DNA of 64,000 nucleotides from Candidatus Obscuribacterales bacterium (GTDB lineage: Bacteria; Cyanobacteriota; Vampirovibrionia; Obscuribacterales; Obscuribacteraceae): the NCBI GenBank assembly GCA_020054205.1, contig JAGVLS010000018.1:1-64000 (forward strand), read 5' to 3'. Below are positions 1 through 8,451 of the stretch, piece after piece (within the stretch, counting starts at the first letter, position 1; each line of letters opens with the position of its first letter). The notes beneath the pieces were generated by a model, which was not told the DNA's origin, searched no databases, and saw only the letters and a program-made list of their open reading frames with translations. Position numbers and translations under genes: made by a program.

Positions 1-1
1 A

Positions 2-3000
2 AGCAAAGGGGGGCGCGGTGAAGTTAAGCTAGTATTTGGTAATACTGCCTCAGGTGTATATCAGAATGAAAAACCAAAATATTTTATAGATATTTCCAGA
101 ATTGCTGATTTGAGAAAATTAGAGGAAAAAGATTCTGGACTTCATGTAGGCGCTGCTGTATCAATTCAAGAATTGATGGAATTTGTTGCTAAAGTCATAG
201 ACAAACGTCCTAGTGAACAAACATATGGTCTTAAAGAATTTAAGCGTCATGCTGCTTATATTGCTGGCTATCAAGTGCGCAGTGCTGGTAGTGTTGCCGG
301 TAATATATTTATGACGCGTGATCATGCTGATCATGGTGGACCATTTCCATCAGATGTATTTACAGTATTGGCGACACTCGGCACCACTATCACGATTGGT
401 TCTCTTAGCTATGAAGGTGGGGCAAAACAATTTTTACTTACTGAAATGCCAGCTCCAAAAGATATGCCAGATGATGCATTGATTTTGTATTTCAATGTTC
501 CATATACTCGCAAGCATGAATATATACAAACATATCGTATTGCTCGCAGAGTGCAAATGTCACATCCAATTGTAAACGCTGGATTTAGAGTTAAGCTCAA
601 TGAAAAAGGCGAAGTAGAAGCTAAAGAAATGACTATTGTTTATGGTGGACTTTCGACATTGAATTGTCGTTTCCCAAAAACAGAGAAATTCTTGCATGGT
701 AAAACTTGGAACGAAGATACGTTAAAAGCAGCATTGACAGAGCTTAAGAAAGAAGTAAAAGAAATTACAGTGCCACATCTTTTTGAAGAAGAAGGAATTG
801 ATGGTGAATATAGAATGCGTGTGGCAGAAAATTTCTTTTTCAAATTCTTTTTACATGTTGCACTTGCTGTTAATCCAAAATTAGTTTCTAAAGAAAACTT
901 ATCAGCTGCGCGTCACGATGTCCGTGAATTATCTTCTGGCAAACAAGAATATGAGGAACATCCAGAACTATTTCCACTAACAAAGCCGGTAATTAAAAGA
1001 GCTGCATTTATTCAAGCTACCGGTGAAGTGAAATACACACAAGATATAGGACTTCCGCTTGGTGGTTTGCATGGAGCAATGGTAATAAGCAGCAGACCTC
1101 ATGCTAAATTTACATTCACTAAAAATGTTAAAGGAGGACTGCCTGCGCTTAAAGAATTGCTTACAAAACAATTCCCAGGCTTTAAAGGTTTGGTCACTGT
1201 AGAAGATATTCCTAAAACTGGGGAAAAATTTATTGGCTTAGGAGAAGACGATCCTGTATTTAGTGATGGGGTTGTAACGTCAGTGGGTGCTCCTATCGGC
1301 ATGGTGGTGGCAGATTCTATAAAAACAGCCCGCGAGGCAGCTGAATTTGTTGAAAAAGAATGTATTGCTTATGAAGATTTGAAAGCAGCCATCACTATGG
1401 AAGATGCTGTTAAACAAAATACATTGATGCCTATGGTGAGAAAAGCAGCAGACCCCGATGCCGATATTCAACAACGTATTCCAACAATTACGCGTGATGG
1501 CAGTAATATGGAATGGCTTAAAGATCCAATGAAGCCAATGCCAGGTACGGAAGTCGTGCATGGCAAATATCATACATCTGCGCAAGCTCATTTTTATTTA
1601 GAAACTATGTGTGCTTTAGCTGTGCCGGGTTCTTATGATCAAATGACAGTTTATTGTACTACTCAAAATCCAAATGGTACTCAAGGTGCTGTTGCTCGTG
1701 CTCTTGGAATTAAACTTAATCAAGTGACAATTTTAATTGAACAAATTGGTGGGGGATTTGGTGGTAGACAACATAGAGGTAATGTGGTCGGTGCACAGGC
1801 TGCTGTAGCAGCTCATGCTATGCGTTTGCCTGTTCGTCTCTTATATAGTAGAGAAACAGATATGCAAATGGTTGGAAAGCGTCATCCATATTCTGGCGAA
1901 TATTGGGTTGCGTTTACCAAAGAAGGCAAAATTAAAGGTATGCGTATAGACTTAAGTTCTGACGCTGGCGATACTTATGATTGTACTTTTGCTGTTATTG
2001 ATTTTAGCTTGTTAAATATAGATCAAAGCTACAATATAGAAACTTTGCAAGCAAATGCTAAAGTTTATAGAACAAATAAAACAAGCAATACTGCTTTTCG
2101 TACTTTTGGAGTAGTGCAAGCTTGGGCAATTGTGGAAAATGCAATAGAGCATGTTGCTTTCCATTTAAATAAAAAACTGGGTGTGAAGATAAGTGCAGAA
2201 GAGCTTCGCTACAAGAATATGTATCGCAATGGCACTCCGGACTCTTATGACGTTACACATTTTGGTCAAGAATTAGACTTCTGCAATATCCGTACAATTT
2301 GGGATGATTTGTATAAGTCGTCGGAATTTGAGAAGCGCTCTAAGGAAGTAGAGAAATTCAATAAAGAAAATCGTTGGCGTAAACGAGCAATAACCATGTC
2401 TCCACAAAAGCACGGTATTGCTTTTACTGAACCAAGAGGCTCACTAAATTCAGCTAGCGCTTTAGTTGCTGTCAATATGCCTGATGCATCAGTAGTGATT
2501 TATCATGGCGGTGTTGAAATGGGTCAAGGTTTAAATACCAAAATGGCTCAATTGGCTGCTAATACTTTAGGTATTCCTATCGAATATATACGCATAGGTG
2601 GTATTAATACTGATACCATTGTTAATTGTCCAGCTACTGCAGCTTCTACGGGATTTGATTTAAATGGTGGAGCGGTGGAAAAAGCTTGCCATGTTTTAAG
2701 AGAACGTTTAGAAGACTTGTGTCGTAATTTGGAACAATTTACACCACAAAAACGTATTGAAGATTGGCGGACTAAGTGGGCAGAAAAATGGCCAGAAATT
2801 GTTTTCCAAGCTTGGTTCCAACGGGTAAATTTAAGTGTAGCCGAGCTTTATAAAACACCGCATTATAAAGGGCCCACTGAGAAAAATCCAAAAGGTAAGC
2901 CTTTCTTATATTATGCATATGGAGCAGCTTGTACCGAAGTAGAAATTGATGTACTTACAGGTGAGTACAAAATTTTAAGAGCTGATGTTGTGTGCGATGT

Positions 3001-3433
3001 CAATAAATCTCCTAATCCAGCGATTGATATTGGTCAGCTTGAAGGTGGATTTATTCAAGGAGTAGGACTTGCTACAACAGAAGAGCTTATATATGACGAA
3101 GATGGTCGTTTAGTAACGGACAATATTTGGAGTTATAAGCCACCATGTACAAAAACAATCCCAATTGATTTTAGAGTGAGGCTGCATCCAGTCGATCCAA
3201 AGCGAAATGAATTGGAAGTGCAAGCAGAAAAACAAGCGGTAAAGTCATCTAAGTCATTTACTGAATCGTCTTTAACGCTTGGAGCTACTGTTTATATTTC
3301 AGTTAAACAAGCGATTAAAGCAGCAAGGAAAGAATTGACGGGTAAAGATGAATGGCTTGATATGGATATGCCGCTTACATGTCAAAAGATCCAATCGCTT
3401 TGTAATGTATCCACTGATTCACTTAAATTGTAA
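2..3433 (+). CDS. Xanthine dehydrogenase/aldehyde oxidase-like molybdenum hydroxylase, 5' end missing
   Basis: The reading frame is open to the left edge, so the N-terminus (2Fe-2S domains and start of the FAD domain) lies outside. What remains matches the eukaryote-type single-chain order: rest of the FAD-binding domain and its C-terminal subdomain (to about nt 950), the a/b hammerhead (about nt 990-1420), then the two molybdopterin domains. Moco-site motifs are clear: GGGFGGRQ (nt 1751-1771), TAFRTFG, GGVEMGQGL and ATAAS. The family catalyses hydroxylation of purines or aldehydes with transfer of electrons to NAD or O2. The catalytic Glu (bovine Glu1261) is kept at nt 3263-3265, but in TESSL rather than GEPPL. 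Positions matching bovine Glu802 and Arg880 are Gln and Phe, so xanthine is unlikely to be the substrate. Fusion of FAD and Mo domains in one chain is uncommon in bacteria. The first start-like codon visible (TTG at 110) is internal and not the true start. Confidence 0.9.
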   Translation, partial: SKGGRGEVKLVFGNTASGVYQNEKPKYFIDISRIADLRKLEEKDSGLHVGAAVSIQELMEFVAKVIDKRPSEQTYGLKEFKRHAAYIAGYQVRSAGSVAGNIFMTRDHADHGGPFPSDVFTVLATLGTTITIGSLSYEGGAKQFLLTEMPAPKDMPDDALILYFNVPYTRKHEYIQTYRIARRVQMSHPIVNAGFRVKLNEKGEVEAKEMTIVYGGLSTLNCRFPKTEKFLHGKTWNEDTLKAALTELKKEVKEITVPHLFEEEGIDGEYRMRVAENFFFKFFLHVALAVNPKLVSKENLSAARHDVRELSSGKQEYEEHPELFPLTKPVIKRAAFIQATGEVKYTQDIGLPLGGLHGAMVISSRPHAKFTFTKNVKGGLPALKELLTKQFPGFKGLVTVEDIPKTGEKFIGLGEDDPVFSDGVVTSVGAPIGMVVADSIKTAREAAEFVEKECIAYEDLKAAITMEDAVKQNTLMPMVRKAADPDADIQQRIPTITRDGSNMEWLKDPMKPMPGTEVVHGKYHTSAQAHFYLETMCALAVPGSYDQMTVYCTTQNPNGTQGAVARALGIKLNQVTILIEQIGGGFGGRQHRGNVVGAQAAVAAHAMRLPVRLLYSRETDMQMVGKRHPYSGEYWVAFTKEGKIKGMRIDLSSDAGDTYDCTFAVIDFSLLNIDQSYNIETLQANAKVYRTNKTSNTAFRTFGVVQAWAIVENAIEHVAFHLNKKLGVKISAEELRYKNMYRNGTPDSYDVTHFGQELDFCNIRTIWDDLYKSSEFEKRSKEVEKFNKENRWRKRAITMSPQKHGIAFTEPRGSLNSASALVAVNMPDASVVIYHGGVEMGQGLNTKMAQLAANTLGIPIEYIRIGGINTDTIVNCPATAASTGFDLNGGAVEKACHVLRERLEDLCRNLEQFTPQKRIEDWRTKWAEKWPEIVFQAWFQRVNLSVAELYKTPHYKGPTEKNPKGKPFLYYAYGAACTEVEIDVLTGEYKILRADVVCDVNKSPNPAIDIGQLEGGFIQGVGLATTEELIYDEDGRLVTDNIWSYKPPCTKTIPIDFRVRLHPVDPKRNELEVQAEKQAVKSSKSFTESSLTLGATVYISVKQAIKAARKELTGKDEWLDMDMPLTCQKIQSLCNVSTDSLKL

Positions 3434-3445
3434 AAGGAGACAATA

Positions 3446-4207
3446 ATGAAATATTTGCTGACATTATTATCCATGATTGCTTTGCTGGTCACTGGTAATT
3501 GCGCCCGAGCAGAAAGAAATTTAGAAGAAGACTTATCTTCTTGCGAAGGCTTAATGCGGCTAATTCCAGAATTAAAAAATGCCGAAGGCAAATTTGAAAT
3601 TCCGAGTCCTAAAAAGGATGTGCAAAAATTTCTTAATGCTCATCAAGCATTAACAGAAATAATTGAATCTGCTTTGGCTAAAGCTAATGCTAATAGAGAT
3701 CCTTATACAATATCTAAGCATCCTAATCAATCATTGTCTTTTCCTCAAAAGTGGCGGGGAGCTGAAGTTGGTGTAATGACAGATGGTACAAAAACTGGTT
3801 TTCCTGATGCTGGAAAATTTGCTTATGGCGGACCTTCTTTTTTAACTGACTTATTAGCTATTGACGGCACCAATAATTCTTTTTACAAAGTTGTTAAACC
3901 AGATGGCAGCGTGCCTGCTATTATCGGGGCACAACCGACTGCAATTCCTTGTGTAAATCGGCTTGTATTGGCAGCCTCAGACACAGCTGGTGTTTGGGCA
4001 CCTCCAACATACGCATTAGGTGGCAAAGATGGAAAAGCATTTTTGGTAGTAAATAAATGTATTGATCTTGCTACTTCTAAGACTGTATCTGGAGAAAAAG
4101 TTCTCACACCGGTGGCAGAATTATTTACTGCTATTCAATGGGCTGAATGTGCAGAACTATCTCATATGAATACTAGTGATAAAGGTCATACGCATCAAGG
4201 CAAGTAG
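3446..4207 (+). CDS. Secreted protein of unknown function downstream of the Mo hydroxylase
   Basis: 253 codons, 12 nt after the hydroxylase stop, with a strong ribosome binding site (AAAGGAG) before the ATG; almost certainly co-transcribed with it. Residues 1-23 form a signal peptide ending ARA; the Cys at 19 is preceded by Asn, so it is not a good lipobox. The rest is soluble, with four Cys spread through the chain (SSCEG, IPCVN, NKCID, AECAE), compatible with disulfides outside the cytoplasm. The C-terminus is His-rich (SHMN...GHTHQGK). I do not recognise the family. Context suggests a periplasmic protein associated with the hydroxylase, but I cannot assign a function. Confidence 0.75.
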   Translation: MKYLLTLLSMIALLVTGNCARAERNLEEDLSSCEGLMRLIPELKNAEGKFEIPSPKKDVQKFLNAHQALTEIIESALAKANANRDPYTISKHPNQSLSFPQKWRGAEVGVMTDGTKTGFPDAGKFAYGGPSFLTDLLAIDGTNNSFYKVVKPDGSVPAIIGAQPTAIPCVNRLVLAASDTAGVWAPPTYALGGKDGKAFLVVNKCIDLATSKTVSGEKVLTPVAELFTAIQWAECAELSHMNTSDKGHTHQGK

Positions 4208-4209
4208 TA

Positions 4210-4373
4210 GTGAAAAAGCAGAAAACAGAAAAGCAAGATGGTCTTGTAAAAGAATATTTTGCTAGCGGATCGCTCAGTTATGTGGGCAGTACGAAGAGGG
4301 CAAGCGTGTGGGTGAATGGAAGTTTTATAATACAGTTGGTAAGTTAGTAAAAACAAAAATGTTCAAATTTTAA
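4210..4373 (+). pseudogene. Frameshifted small MORN/YwqK-type repeat protein
   Basis: A GTG at 4210 overlaps the second of two TAG codons after the preceding gene. Frame 1 reads ...KEYFASGSLSYVG and then becomes nonsense. Switching frame at nt 4284 gives GQYEEGKRVGEWKFYN..., ending at TAA 4371-4373. Joined, this reads YVGQYEEGKRVGEWKFY, a classic MORN-like repeat as in YwqK-type proteins. The frames are reconciled by adding one G in the short G run at 4284-4286, so it is either a recent one-base deletion or a sequencing/assembly error. The intact product would be about 54 residues. Confidence 0.6.
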
Positions 4374-4383
4374 CTTTGTATTA

Positions 4384-4740
4384 TTATTTTAATAACTTTT
4401 TGATATTTTCTGTTGGTCTTCCCAATACGGCTTTATTGCCACGTTCAATAATAGGGCGTTGAATTAAGTCGGGGTGTTTTACCATAAGTTGTATTAGTTC
4501 TTTCTCGCTCAATTCTTTTTTAGCCAGACCAAGCTCACGATAAATTGACTCACTGGTACGTAATAATTCATGGGCTGATATGCCCATCTTTTTTATAAGT
4601 TCTGCTAGTTTGTTGGCAGATAATGGTTTGACATAATAATTGATTTTTTCGTAGTCAATATCGCTCTCGCGTAGCATTTTGTCTGCTTCACGACATTTCG
4701 TACAAGTCGGTTTTTCATAAACGGTTATTTTATCTTTCAT
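4384..4740 (-). CDS. arsC: ArsC/Spx-family arsenate reductase-like protein
   Basis: 118 codons, the usual ArsC length. The thioredoxin-like fold begins with KITVYEKPTCTKC. Cys13 aligns with the catalytic cysteine of glutaredoxin-dependent ArsC, and Cys16 makes a CxxC as in YffB/Spx relatives. The three arginines that stabilise arsenate in E. coli ArsC (R60, R94, R107) have counterparts at R61, R95 (IQRPI) and R108 (LGRPT). That supports true arsenate reduction to arsenite using glutathione/glutaredoxin. No ars regulator or efflux gene is nearby, so a general thiol-redox role is also possible. No convincing Shine-Dalgarno is visible. Confidence 0.85.
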   Translation of the reverse strand: MKDKITVYEKPTCTKCREADKMLRESDIDYEKINYYVKPLSANKLAELIKKMGISAHELLRTSESIYRELGLAKKELSEKELIQLMVKHPDLIQRPIIERGNKAVLGRPTENIKKLLK

Positions 4741-4799
4741 TATTTCTGCCTGTCAGTACATAGAGGTATTGATTCGCCTTATTATAGGGGATTTAAAAC

Positions 4800-4868
4800 A
4801 TGGATAAAGAAAAACAAATACTCCATAGTTGGGATAAGAATGCCTTAGCATTTCCAAACATCAAATAA
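4800..4868 (+). pseudogene. Possible N-terminal remnant of a class I methyltransferase
   Basis: A 22-codon ORF with a GGGG motif 9 nt before ATG encodes MDKEKQILHSWDKNALAF. The string ILxSWxKNA resembles the N-terminus of a group of SAM-dependent methyltransferases (ILxSWxxNAxxW). The frame stops at 4866-4868. A neighbouring frame (from about 4859) stays open with ETGTDGATSLINDAKAL, as if a frameshifted continuation, and then runs into the 3' end of the opposing TPR gene. No methyltransferase core follows. This may be a decayed fragment or chance. Confidence 0.25.
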
Positions 4869-4944
4869 AAGAAACGGGCACGGATGGAGCGACATCTTTA
4901 ATTAATGATGCCAAAGCTCTTGGCAGCAGTTCTCTATCGGACAA

Positions 4945-5799
4945 TTATTTATTCTTGTTTTGATTAGTGGCGGGAGCAGATTTGTAATTGCGGATATAAA
5001 GATTTGTCCCAGTTGGCACTAGCTTCACATTGCCAGGATGTACGGGCTGAGTGAGAAGATCTTGTAGGTTTGAAGCACTTTGTTCAAGATTGGAATTTCT
5101 TTTGGCATCTTCACTGTTCATTGCTCTGGCTTTGTGACCATGTTGTTTTTCAATTGCTTCTTTTTGTTTATTGAGTTCTTCTTCAATTATTTTTTGTATA
5201 TCGCTATTGAAGAATCGTCCTCTTCGTCCACCTATAGAATCGGTTATTTCTCTGCGATTAGGCACTCTATCTAGATCAGTACTTTTTTGTTTATCCAAAG
5301 AAGTCATTTTTAACTGGTGGCTACTATTTGTATTTGCCTTAGCGTTTTCTAGCTGTTGTCTTATTCTGGTTAAGGTTTGATTGACTATATCATCCTGATG
5401 AGTAAGAATTTTTGCTGGTTTGCTTGCCGTTAGCTCATCTACGCCGTAAGCAAAAAGAGCCGTTTTGCAATACTCTGCTAATTTGCTATTTGGATCAAGT
5501 GCATAAGCAATTCTGTATTCTCGAATGGCAGCTTCATTTTGTTTTAAACGAGCAAAAGAATTTGCCAAATAATAGTGTAATACTGGATTGCTAAATTCTG
5601 ATGACATGGCAGCACCCAGGCTGCCAGCAGCATGCATGTATTTGCCAGCGTTGTAAAGCTTAATTCCTTCTTGTAAAAAATTAGGTTCAGGACGTTCTTG
5701 ATATTTAGTGTTGTCGTATTCGTTATCGGACATTGTTGCTAAAGGTATTAGCAATGAGATGAGTGCTAAGGCAATAGAGATAATTATTTTATTGATCAT
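4945..5799 (-). CDS. Secreted TPR protein, last gene of the pseudopilin operon
   Basis: 284 codons. Hydrophobic signal segment at residues 3-23, then about two TPR units (residues 41-118; GIKLYNAGKYMHAAGSLGAA and YYLANSFARLKQNEAAIREY), a Lys/Glu-rich helical middle, and a C-terminal motif VPTGTNLYIRNY. The TPR block and the C-terminal motif recur in the TPR protein at 45399-46889, so the two are paralogues. The start overlaps the 3' end of the TadG-like gene by 11 nt, which places it in the same operon. Likely a periplasmic scaffold for the pseudopilus-type apparatus; its function is inferred only from context. Confidence 0.8.
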   Translation of the reverse strand: MINKIIISIALALISLLIPLATMSDNEYDNTKYQERPEPNFLQEGIKLYNAGKYMHAAGSLGAAMSSEFSNPVLHYYLANSFARLKQNEAAIREYRIAYALDPNSKLAEYCKTALFAYGVDELTASKPAKILTHQDDIVNQTLTRIRQQLENAKANTNSSHQLKMTSLDKQKSTDLDRVPNRREITDSIGGRRGRFFNSDIQKIIEEELNKQKEAIEKQHGHKARAMNSEDAKRNSNLEQSASNLQDLLTQPVHPGNVKLVPTGTNLYIRNYKSAPATNQNKNK

Positions 5800-7375
5800 C
5801 GCTGCGGAACCGGACTTCTGTTAAGTGCTTAATATTCAATTGTCCTAAATTCTGCTGATAACCTGTAGCCGGCTGCCATTCGGTTTTGGAACTTATATCG
5901 GCAGTAGGAGGCTTCATTTTACATTTTTTTTTATTTTTGCTTTGATTACCAGATGGATCCATGACTATTTGTCGAGAAGAACTTTTTCCTTTGTAGGTTC
6001 CTTTTTCACCAGGTTTTGTTGAACCATCGGAAGGATTATTTTTTTGAAGCCAGGAAGGAAAACTACCAGTAGAGAAAGGCGCACATTGAATTTGAGGATC
6101 GGTATAGTCACTACTCTTGTAGGTGGGATAAATGACGTATTGATTGTCGTCCGTGAAATTTTGTTTGTCTAGCATTTTTTGCATTTGATCAAAAGTATAA
6201 CTTGGATTGATTTCTTGTACACGTTGCATTAGTGATGTCATTGCTAATTTGAATTGATCTTGTGGCAATCTTGTTAACTCTGTCCAAAGACTTATGGGAT
6301 TGGTAACTTTGGTCTCACTATCTATTTTGACATATTCTTTTCCTAAGGTGGCATAACCATCCAAAAGACCGTTGCAAGGTAATTTATAGTCTTGCACTCC
6401 CCAATATTCTTTGGGATTAGTATTGTAAGTAGTCTCAGTTACTTTGTTATTATTTACATACCAATCAGCAGTGTTTTGGAATGAAATTACTAAAAACGCA
6501 TGAGGAATTGAAGCAGCATAGTTTTGCTGTGGGTTTGCTACTGCAGAGGCTGAAGAAGTTATATTATTGATAGAGCCGGTCCCCATATAAGCATTAGGAA
6601 GTGCATGTTTTATTCCAGTTATAGGATTAGCGGCATTAGTATTTTGAATGAAATATTTTCCGTCAATTAAATGAGGCATTTCGTTGTTGTGGAAAGTAAG
6701 AAAGGCAAATTGTTTGTTATTTACCCGTATTGGATGATAACCTTTCATGCGTCCAGCTGTACTCATTTCTTCAAAAGTCGTGGAACCTCCAGAAGGAGTT
6801 TGCTTACTCAAAGTAGCTATTTGTTGCTTGCTAACCTGAAGATTGCTTTCGTCACCGCGATAAACCATAGCGGTTTGCGGTAAATTATCTAAAGAGTGTT
6901 TATTGTTTTTTCCTAGCATTAGTTGATCAAAATAAGTTTGTAAATGATTAGCGTCAGTAACATGTTTGTATAATCCGTCGTTAATAAATTGTGCATCTTG
7001 ATAGGCAAGTTCTGCGTTGCTTATATCATTGCCAGAACTAAGTTGATCTTGGATCATGGCTTCGTCATTAGCATTTATCAACAATGCTTTTCCCCAAACA
7101 CGATTCATATTAGATAAGCCTATTTTTCCATTGGTATCAACACAATCAGAATAAGTATCATTGGGATCAACTTTAATATCCATAACATGTTTGGCTATAT
7201 TTAAGGTGCCATTCTCAACAGCATTTCTTGTTCTATCTGAGCCAGTAAATATTTGGATCAGGCTAAATATGGCAAGCAAACACATAATCAAAACTGCTGC
7301 GCAACTAAGAATAAGAGCTAGAGTTGCTCCATCTTGTTTTCGTTTTGTTTTTGCTTTCAATCTTTGGTCGAACAT
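5789..7375 (-). CDS. TadG-like pseudopilin/pilus-assembly protein
   Basis: 528 codons. The N-terminus has a basic stretch, then a DGATLALILSCAAVLIMCLLAIF membrane segment (about residues 15-40), typical of TadG proteins, which anchor a large extracytoplasmic domain through one N-terminal helix. The remainder is Asn/Thr/Gln-rich and soluble and contains little I recognise; no clear von Willebrand domain is visible. It is third in an operon with two TadE-like proteins upstream and a TPR protein downstream. No Tad ATPase, secretin or prepilin peptidase lies in the window, so the rest of the machine would be elsewhere. Confidence 0.7.
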   Translation of the reverse strand: MFDQRLKAKTKRKQDGATLALILSCAAVLIMCLLAIFSLIQIFTGSDRTRNAVENGTLNIAKHVMDIKVDPNDTYSDCVDTNGKIGLSNMNRVWGKALLINANDEAMIQDQLSSGNDISNAELAYQDAQFINDGLYKHVTDANHLQTYFDQLMLGKNNKHSLDNLPQTAMVYRGDESNLQVSKQQIATLSKQTPSGGSTTFEEMSTAGRMKGYHPIRVNNKQFAFLTFHNNEMPHLIDGKYFIQNTNAANPITGIKHALPNAYMGTGSINNITSSASAVANPQQNYAASIPHAFLVISFQNTADWYVNNNKVTETTYNTNPKEYWGVQDYKLPCNGLLDGYATLGKEYVKIDSETKVTNPISLWTELTRLPQDQFKLAMTSLMQRVQEINPSYTFDQMQKMLDKQNFTDDNQYVIYPTYKSSDYTDPQIQCAPFSTGSFPSWLQKNNPSDGSTKPGEKGTYKGKSSSRQIVMDPSGNQSKNKKKCKMKPPTADISSKTEWQPATGYQQNLGQLNIKHLTEVRFRSDDQ

Positions 7376-7388
7376 TTCTAGGTCCTAA

Positions 7389-7799
7389 TTATTTGGGGTT
7401 GGGAAAGGCAACTATAGGGGCGGTAGCAGTAGTTCTAAAAGTCATATTTTTTATTCCAGGAAAAGGTATAGGGAGATTCATTGCCATGCAGGTAGTTACG
7501 CTGACATTGCCAGTTGTATCGGGATCGTAAGATACATCTTCCAATGTTATGCTTTCTATCACTGAAGAACTTTGGAAATTATCACTGATTGTTTTTTCAG
7601 CGGCATCCCTTGCTCCTCCATTATCTCTTTGATTGGCAGCAGCACGTGCTGCTTGTTGAGCAGCATGCTCATTATTTTGGCTAGCTATAAATATGCATAT
7701 AACATCAATGGCAAAAAGCGTAATTGGTATCATGACTATAAAACTTATTAGAGCTTCTATAAGGCTTTGTCCTTTTGGGTAATGTATGCCTCTATGCAT
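7389..7799 (-). CDS. TadE-like minor pseudopilin
   Basis: 136 codons. The N-terminus HYPKGQSLIEALISFIVMIPITLFAID fits the TadE pattern: a short basic leader, G, then a conserved Glu at the fifth position of a long hydrophobic helix (SLIEAL). A helix with many Ala/Gln follows (NNEHAAQQAARAAANQ), as in TadE proteins, and then a small C-terminal beta-rich region. It starts 2 nt from the end of the gene upstream at 7802-8329 and is followed after 13 nt by the TadG-like gene. TadE proteins are minor pilins needed for Flp/Tad pilus formation; here the role is inferred. Confidence 0.75.
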   Translation of the reverse strand: MHRGIHYPKGQSLIEALISFIVMIPITLFAIDVICIFIASQNNEHAAQQAARAAANQRDNGGARDAAEKTISDNFQSSSVIESITLEDVSYDPDTTGNVSVTTCMAMNLPIPFPGIKNMTFRTTATAPIVAFPNPK

Positions 7800-7801
7800 T
7801 A

Positions 7802-8329
7802 TTAGTCTCCTGCCATAAATTCAGGTTGTACAAAGCGGTAATTTTCAACTAATTTTCTGCCCGAAATTGCAAAAACTGCTGGCTGATGTAATCCTGGTAT
7901 TCCCGGCAAAAATGGAATGGCTAAAAATGGTCTTACTGATACAGTAGTATTAACAGTTACGTAATAGTCATTTCCATATACAGTTTGCGGACCTTCTTTG
8001 TATGAAACTTTGGTTATAGGTAGTTCTGTTAATCCTACAAAACTGCCTAATCCGGTACTAGTCCAAGTTTCTGGAATGACTTTTTTAATATCCCCATTGT
8101 CAGATTGTGCTTGAGCCGATGTAATTTTTGCAGCCTGGGCTACTTGTAGATTATTGAGAGTTTGGCAAGCGCAATAACTAAATCCCAGAAAAATGAGATC
8201 AAGCATTGGAAAAAAGGCAAAAATAAATATAATAAATATAGCTGGACCAAGCTCAGTAATAGCTGAGCCCGTATTTCTTCTCAAGGGTTTATGGAGATAA
8301 TTAAGGGTTGAATAATGAGAAAGAGTCAT
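7802..8329 (-). CDS. TadE-like protein, first gene of the pseudopilin operon
   Basis: 175 codons. Residues 20-50 read TGSAITELGPAIFIIFIFAFFPMLDLIF, a TadE-type leader and helix with Glu at position 5 after the Gly. An Ala/Gln-rich helix (LNNLQVAQAAKITSAQAQ) follows, as in the next gene, suggesting the two TadE-like proteins arose by duplication. The C-terminal half is a small beta-rich domain. It heads the leftward operon ending at 4945. Its promoter should lie in 8330-8451, between it and the cupin gene, but I cannot pick out boxes with confidence. Confidence 0.7.
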   Translation of the reverse strand: MTLSHYSTLNYLHKPLRRNTGSAITELGPAIFIIFIFAFFPMLDLIFLGFSYCACQTLNNLQVAQAAKITSAQAQSDNGDIKKVIPETWTSTGLGSFVGLTELPITKVSYKEGPQTVYGNDYYVTVNTTVSVRPFLAIPFLPGIPGLHQPAVFAISGRKLVENYRFVQPEFMAGD

Positions 8330-8451
8330 TGGTAATTACTCAGTATAGACTGATAATTACACTATACCTAATATATTTACGCAGGTATAGAGGGTGTAGT
8401 GGAACCAGTGGGACTGGAACTATGGGGTCATTAATGTTGCCTTGGCAACAA

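Noticed and set aside
1280-1591. 103-codon minus-strand ORF
   Set aside because: Lies wholly inside the Mo hydroxylase gene, His/Phe/Ile-rich antisense composition, no ribosome binding site.
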